A DNA stretch of 64,000 nucleotides from Butyrivibrio sp. (GTDB lineage: Bacteria; Bacillota; Clostridia; Lachnospirales; Lachnospiraceae), in assembly GCA_015056495.1 (NCBI GenBank), contig SVGC01000018.1:20608-84607 (forward strand), written 5' to 3'. The position numbers and the translations under genes are program-made. Positions 59,575 through 64,000 of this stretch are shown piece by piece (position 1 is the stretch's first letter; each line of letters opens with the position of its first letter). The notes below the pieces were generated by a model that saw only the letters and a list, made by a program, of their open reading frames with translations, was not told where the DNA came from and made no database searches.

Positions 59575-61227
59575 ATGAAAAAGAAAACATCTAAGCTTTT
59601 AGGGGCAACACTTGTACTTGCAATCTCAGCAAGCGTACTTGCAGGTTGCGGAAAAGAAGTGTCAAACAGCGGTGCTGCTGAAGTATCAGCAGAAGACCTT
59701 AGTTTCCCACTTGAGGAGAAGGTTACTATAACAGGTATGATCAGTTATCCATCTGGAACTGAGTCAGAACCTAACAACAGAACAATTTTTAAGAGACTTG
59801 AAGAAGAGACTAATGTACATGTTGACTGGACAGCTATTTCAAGCGATCAGTGGGGTGATAAGATCCAGCTCAATATGTCTAACAAGAGTACTCTGACAGA
59901 TTTTGTATTTAACGCAGGATTCAGTAATTCTGACCTTATAAGATATTCAGATCAGGGAGTTATCATTCCTCTGGAAGATTATATTGATAATAACATGCCA
60001 AACCTTAAGGCTGTATTCGATAAGTATCCTGAATATCGTGCTATGTGCGAAGATTCAGAAGGACATATCTGGGCACTTCCTTGGATTGAACAGCTCGGAT
60101 CTAACAAGACAGCTATTCAGACAGTAGGTAACAACTTTACATATATCAACCAGAAATGGCTTGATTTCCTTGGACTTGAGACACCTACAACTGTTGATGA
60201 ATTTGAAGAAGTACTTAAAGCATTTAAAGATCACGCATCTGAACTTCAGGCAGAGTTTGGCATTGAAGGTGACATCATTCCTATGTCATGCATCATGAAC
60301 GATCAGGATCCTAGCCTTCTTATCAACGGATTTGGCGAAGGATATGGTGATAACGATATAGGCCAGCACATTGCAGTTACAGATGATAAAGAAGTTATCT
60401 GCACAGCTACAACAGAAGGCTTTAAGAAGGGCATGCAGTGGCTCCACCAGTTGTATGAGGAAGGCCTCATTGATCCAGAATGCTTTACTCAGGACTGGTC
60501 AACATATGTAGCAAAGGGAAAATCACACAGATATGGCGTATGCTTTACATGGGATGTTGCTAATATCGACAACCTTGAAGATTATGTTCCACTTGCAGCA
60601 CTTGAAGCTGATACTAAGAATGTAACACCACTTAACGGCTCATTTACATCCGGTTTTGATCGTGGCAGATGCGTAGTTACATCAAAGTGCGAAAACCCTG
60701 CATTTGTTTGCTCATGGCTTGATCTTATGTATGATCCATTCCAGTCACCACAGAACAACTGGGGAACATACGGTGAAGATGATGAATTTGATATCTTCGA
60801 ACTTGGTGAAAATGCAAATGGCGATAAGATGCTCAAACACGCACCTCTTGGCGATGCATCTCCTGTAGAAGTTCGTGAAGCTGAGTGCGTTGGTGGACCT
60901 CTTGCAATCCTTGATGAGTACTATGGTGTATATGTAACATGTCCTGATGATGCTCAGTATCGTCTTGACTGGATCAAGGAATATTACACAGATGATATGC
61001 ACTGCCAGTACGTATATCCAAACGTATTCATGACAGCAGAAGATACAGAAGAACTTACAACGATCCAGACAGACCTTATCAGCTATATCAATGCAAGCAG
61101 AAGTAATTTCGTTATGAACGGTCTTACAGACGCTGAGTGGGATGAGTATCTCAAGCAGGTCAATGCTTATGGTCTTGATAAGTATCTTTCAATCTATCAG
61201 AAGTATTTAGATGAGTTCTACAAATAA
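59575..61227 (+). CDS. Extracellular sugar-binding lipoprotein
   Basis: This protein of about 550 residues has a lipoprotein signal ending SVLAGC (Cys22) and the fold of LplA-type family 1 solute-binding proteins. An early beta strand VTITGMISYPSG is followed by RLEEETNVHVDWTAIS and LTDFVFNAGFSNSDLIRYSDQGVIIPLEDY. Aromatic residues in the middle (WALPWIEQ, FTWDVANI) suit stacking against a sugar. ATG 59575 with AAAAAGGAGAGG is preferred over an in-frame Met at 59530. The size is larger than the ~430 residues of simple sugar binders, pointing to an oligosaccharide ligand, here probably fructo-oligosaccharide. Confidence 0.93.
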   Translation: MKKKTSKLLGATLVLAISASVLAGCGKEVSNSGAAEVSAEDLSFPLEEKVTITGMISYPSGTESEPNNRTIFKRLEEETNVHVDWTAISSDQWGDKIQLNMSNKSTLTDFVFNAGFSNSDLIRYSDQGVIIPLEDYIDNNMPNLKAVFDKYPEYRAMCEDSEGHIWALPWIEQLGSNKTAIQTVGNNFTYINQKWLDFLGLETPTTVDEFEEVLKAFKDHASELQAEFGIEGDIIPMSCIMNDQDPSLLINGFGEGYGDNDIGQHIAVTDDKEVICTATTEGFKKGMQWLHQLYEEGLIDPECFTQDWSTYVAKGKSHRYGVCFTWDVANIDNLEDYVPLAALEADTKNVTPLNGSFTSGFDRGRCVVTSKCENPAFVCSWLDLMYDPFQSPQNNWGTYGEDDEFDIFELGENANGDKMLKHAPLGDASPVEVREAECVGGPLAILDEYYGVYVTCPDDAQYRLDWIKEYYTDDMHCQYVYPNVFMTAEDTEELTTIQTDLISYINASRSNFVMNGLTDAEWDEYLKQVNAYGLDKYLSIYQKYLDEFYK

Positions 61228-61356
61228 TAACAGGTAAGCAGTTCATCTGAATGTACTGGAGTTGACCTTTTATGGGGATGAGGCGAAATCTTGATGAGCA
61301 CAGTTTAGTGCATAGTTGGGATGAGAATCTGTAAACTTTGAAATTAAGAAAGGTTG

Positions 61357-61395
61357 GGGAGGAGATTTATTCTTTACATCTCCTCCCAGTTTTTA
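61357..61395 (+). terminator. Intercistronic hairpin with T-run
   Basis: GGGAGGAGAT (61357-61366) pairs with ATCTCCTCCC (61378-61387) and is followed by AGTTTTT. It lies between the binding-protein gene and the GH32 gene. It may give partial termination so that the binding protein is made in excess, or protect the upstream mRNA. The remaining bases of the 185-base gap show nothing else. Confidence 0.75.
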
Positions 61396-61412
61396 GGTAA
61401 AAATAAAGTATT

Positions 61413-62894
61413 ATGAGTAATAAATTAGAAAAAGCACGCGAATATGAATTAAAAAAAGAAAAAACAATTCCAGAAGAACAGAGACCTCTTTTTCACCTGA
61501 CTCCGAGATGTGGCTGGATGAACGATCCTAATGGTTTCAGCAGATATAACGGAGAATATCACCTTTTTTACCAGTACTATCCATATGAAACTGTCTGGGG
61601 ACCTATGCACTGGGGACATGCTGTCAGCAGTGACCTGATAACATGGAGATACCTTCCGGCAGCACTTGCTCCTGATGAAGAATATGATGGTGCCGGATGC
61701 TTCTCCGGTAGTGCTATTGAGACAGAAGATGGCAAGCATATGCTTGTTTATACAGGTGTCCAGAAAAAAGAAGATGAAAATGGCGAAATACATGAGTATC
61801 AGACCCAGTGTATAGCTATTGGTGATGGTGAGAACTATACAAAATATGAAAATAACCCTGTGATCAGAGCTGATCAGTTGCCGGAAGGCGCTGGAATCTA
61901 TGATTTCAGAGATCCTAAGGTATGGAAAGAAGATGGCAAATATTATCTTGTAGTTGGGAACAAGACTGAAGATAAAGATGGACAGATTCTGCAGTATGTC
62001 AGTGAAGATGGTATAAATTGGAAATTTGAAAAAGTAGTTATCAAGAACAACCACAGATTTGGTGTTATGTGGGAATGCCCTGATTATTTTGAACTTGATG
62101 AAAAACAGTTGTTATTAACAAGCCCACAGGACATGCTTCCTGAGGAACTTGAATTTCATAATGGAAACGGCACATTATGTGTCATTGGAAGTTTTGACAA
62201 GGACGGTAATTTCTGCGAAGAAAACTGCCAGGCAATTGATTACGGAATAGATTTCTATGCTCCTCAGACAATCCTTGCTCCTGATGGACGTAGGCTTATG
62301 ATCGGATGGATGCAGAACTGGGATACCTGCGGCATAAGACGTGATGACTTCCCATGGTTTGGCCAGATGAGTTTTCCTAGAGAAATATCTCTTTCAAACA
62401 ACAAGCTCATCCAGCGTCCAGCAAGGGAGATAGAGAATTACTATGGAAAGAGGATCAGCAGACAGAACGTACTGATCTCTGATAGTGCTTCGCTGTCAAG
62501 CATCGAGGGCAGATGTATAGATATGAATGTAAGAGTAAGATCAACTGAAACAGATCTTTCTTATAATAAATTTGAAATCAGATTTGCAGATAATGGTAAG
62601 GCATATTCAACTATTGAATATGATCCAACTCAGAATATTGTAAAGATAGATAGAAAACACTCTGGAAGCAGACGAGCAATCGTACATCAGAGAAGATGTA
62701 AAGTGGCAAATAATAAGGGTGAGATCAATCTCAGACTTATCCTTGACAGATATAGTATGGAATTATTCATCAATGATGGAGAGCAGGTTATGTCTATGGT
62801 AGTCCTTACAGATGTTAAGGCTGAAGGTATCAGCTTTAGATGCCAGGGAGAACTCCTTATGGATGTGACAATGCATGAACTTGAGAGGGCTTAA
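61413..62894 (+). CDS. GH32 fructan/sucrose hydrolase
   Basis: This 493-residue five-bladed propeller enzyme has the nucleophile Asp38 in GWMNDPNG, FYQYYP, the stabiliser RDP in YDFRDPKVW and the acid/base Glu in WECPDYF. A beta-sandwich domain follows (about 340-490). It has no signal peptide, so it hydrolyses imported sucrose, sucrose-6-phosphate or fructo-oligosaccharides in the cytoplasm. The import by an ABC transporter, rather than a PTS, favours unphosphorylated oligosaccharides. Only a weak ribosome site precedes the ATG. It is followed at once by a fructokinase that would use the released fructose. Confidence 0.94.
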   Translation: MSNKLEKAREYELKKEKTIPEEQRPLFHLTPRCGWMNDPNGFSRYNGEYHLFYQYYPYETVWGPMHWGHAVSSDLITWRYLPAALAPDEEYDGAGCFSGSAIETEDGKHMLVYTGVQKKEDENGEIHEYQTQCIAIGDGENYTKYENNPVIRADQLPEGAGIYDFRDPKVWKEDGKYYLVVGNKTEDKDGQILQYVSEDGINWKFEKVVIKNNHRFGVMWECPDYFELDEKQLLLTSPQDMLPEELEFHNGNGTLCVIGSFDKDGNFCEENCQAIDYGIDFYAPQTILAPDGRRLMIGWMQNWDTCGIRRDDFPWFGQMSFPREISLSNNKLIQRPAREIENYYGKRISRQNVLISDSASLSSIEGRCIDMNVRVRSTETDLSYNKFEIRFADNGKAYSTIEYDPTQNIVKIDRKHSGSRRAIVHQRRCKVANNKGEINLRLILDRYSMELFINDGEQVMSMVVLTDVKAEGISFRCQGELLMDVTMHELERA

Positions 62895-62895
62895 T

Positions 62896-63864
62896 ATGAG
62901 CAATATAGATGTTGTTGCACTAGGAGAATTACTGATAGATTTTACAAATAACGGAGAGAGCAGTCAGCATAATCCTTTGTTTGAAGCCAACCCTGGCGGA
63001 GCGCCATGTAATGTTCTGTCCATGCTTCAGAACCTTGGAAATAAGACAGCTTTTATTGGAAAAGTCGGTGACGACTTTTTTGGAAGAATGTTAAAAGAGC
63101 GCGTTGAAAAGCAGGGAATAAGTACTGAGGGATTGTTTTTTGATAAAAATATCCCTACAACACTTGCTTTTGTAAATAAGCTTCCTAACGGCGATAGGGA
63201 CTTTTCTTTTTACAGAAATCCTGGTGCTGATATGATGCTGACAGTAGATGAAGTTAGAGAGAAGAAGGAACTGATCGAAAGCGCCGAGGTCTTTCACTTT
63301 GGAACCTTATCAATGACAGATGATGTGTCAAGGGAAGCTACCATGCAAGCTGTGCAGATTGCAAAAGAAAGTGGCAAGCTTATCTCTTTTGATCCTAATT
63401 ATAGAGAGCCATTATGGAAGTCGGTTGACCAGGCTATGGATGCCATGGAATATGGCTTTAACAATTGTGATATTTTAAAGATCTCTGATAATGAAGTAGA
63501 ACTCTTTACAGGACTTTCAGATATCGAAGCCGGTGCAAGGAAGATCAAGAGAGACTATGGTATATCAATAGTTTTTGCAACTCTTGGACCAAAGGGAAGT
63601 ATGGCTATATATAAAGATATGGTTGTATATAAGGAAGGATATATCAATCCTGATACTATTGAAACAACCGGAGCAGGCGATACTTTCTGTGCATGTGCTA
63701 TAGACTATGTTCACAGAAAAGGAATTGATAATCTCTCAAAAGATGATTTGATCGAATGTCTTGATTTTGCCAATGCGGCAGCATCTATCATCACAACTAA
63801 AAAAGGCGCACTTGCTGTAATGCCTACTAAAAAAGATGTTGAAGCGTTTTTATCAGATCATTGA
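62896..63864 (+). CDS. PfkB-family fructokinase
   Basis: This kinase of about 322 residues has VVALGELLIDFTNNG, NPGGAPCNVLSML, GKVGDDFFGRML and the catalytic signature TIETTGAGDTFCACAID with the Asp base near residue 260. These match PfkB sugar kinases, of the fructokinase type in this setting. ATG 62896 with GAGAGGG is chosen over a Met at 62875 inside the GH32 gene. It makes fructose-6-phosphate from the fructose released by GH32. Confidence 0.93.
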   Translation: MSNIDVVALGELLIDFTNNGESSQHNPLFEANPGGAPCNVLSMLQNLGNKTAFIGKVGDDFFGRMLKERVEKQGISTEGLFFDKNIPTTLAFVNKLPNGDRDFSFYRNPGADMMLTVDEVREKKELIESAEVFHFGTLSMTDDVSREATMQAVQIAKESGKLISFDPNYREPLWKSVDQAMDAMEYGFNNCDILKISDNEVELFTGLSDIEAGARKIKRDYGISIVFATLGPKGSMAIYKDMVVYKEGYINPDTIETTGAGDTFCACAIDYVHRKGIDNLSKDDLIECLDFANAAASIITTKKGALAVMPTKKDVEAFLSDH

Positions 63865-63889
63865 TTTTGAAATCTTTGAAATTTCTTTT

Positions 63890-63959
63890 GAGTCACTGGG
63901 GACGTATCAAATTGACTCATTGCATACAATGAGTCACCGGGGACGTATCAAATTGACTT
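63890..63959. repeat. GAGTCAC repeat, copy with direct half-unit order
   Basis: GAGTCACTGGGGACGTATC at 63890 and GAGTCACCGGGGACGTATC at about 63931 are in the same orientation, each followed by AAATTGACT. The palindromic centre GACTCATTGCATACAATGAGTC joins them. The copy therefore differs from the inverted layout of copies 1 and 2. It follows the fructokinase gene by 25 bases. Confidence 0.8.
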
Positions 63960-63985
63960 ATTTTTGTCACTTTGTGACAAAAATA
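63959..63985. terminator. Short perfect hairpin at the right end
   Basis: TATTTTTGTCAC and GTGACAAAAATA are perfect 12-bp complements around TTT. The A/T flanks could end transcription on either strand, and this is probably the terminator of the fructan operon. Confidence 0.65.
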
Positions 63986-64000
63986 TGCAAATAGGCTATT

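Noticed and set aside
1..64000. tRNA, rRNA, prophage or conjugative element genes
   Set aside because: I looked for cloverleaf, ribosomal and integrase/relaxase signals and saw none convincing.

Overview
The window looks like chromosomal DNA of a low-GC Gram-positive anaerobe, most likely a Lachnospiraceae member near Butyrivibrio or Pseudobutyrivibrio. This is inferred from strong AGGAG-type ribosome sites, Gram-positive lipoproteins, LplB/LplC-type sugar permeases, anaerobic (cbi) cobalamin synthesis and many AT-rich intergenic palindromes. No species-level marker gene is present.

Region 1 (1-7293) begins with a MacA/MacB-type tripartite efflux operon cut by the left edge, followed by its two-component system. 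It then passes into a small accessory island holding an HTH protein, a tiny overlapping ORF, a regular array of seven 54-bp hairpin repeats and a PD-(D/E)XK-like protein. A GNAT acetyltransferase and a relic of a TnpB-type transposase tail follow.

Region 2 (7294-13794) carries an NSS-type sodium symporter, an AraC regulator divergent from a GH2 glycosidase, and a nucleoside-hydrolase-like gene. Long GAGTCAC...GTGACTC palindromes of one dispersed family lie between the transcription units.

Region 3 (13985-28120) is a co-directional cluster I cannot match to a known pathway. It holds a GT2 fused to a GH3-like acyl-adenylase domain, three HxxxD acyltransferases of the condensation/alcohol-acetyltransferase superfamily, a membrane acyltransferase-3, a heterodimeric ABC exporter, an APH-type kinase, two further GT2 enzymes and a STAS protein. 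The set implies synthesis, acylation and export of a glycosylated small molecule or lipid. On the opposite strand follow a glycogen debranching enzyme and a membrane PP2C phosphatase that could act on the STAS protein.

Region 4 (32100-51769) is a cobalamin riboswitch followed by a near-complete anaerobic B12 operon: lipoprotein CbiK, a BtuFCD-like importer, CbiP, C, D, F, G, H, a CbiJ-CbiE-CbiT fusion, CbiA, CobT, CobU, CobS, a short second CobU homologue, CbiB and CobD. I do not see cbiL, uroporphyrinogen methyltransferase or a cobalt-specific ECF transporter.

Region 5 (51961-56155) holds three lipoproteins of unknown function and a DegV protein. Region 6 (56322-63864) is a fructan/sucrose utilisation locus: a LacI repressor divergent from two permeases, a solute-binding lipoprotein, a GH32 hydrolase and a fructokinase. 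Its strong promoter is flanked by two identical 16-bp operator-like sites. The best candidates for undescribed biology are the hairpin array with its nuclease-like gene and the GT2-GH3/acyltransferase cluster.
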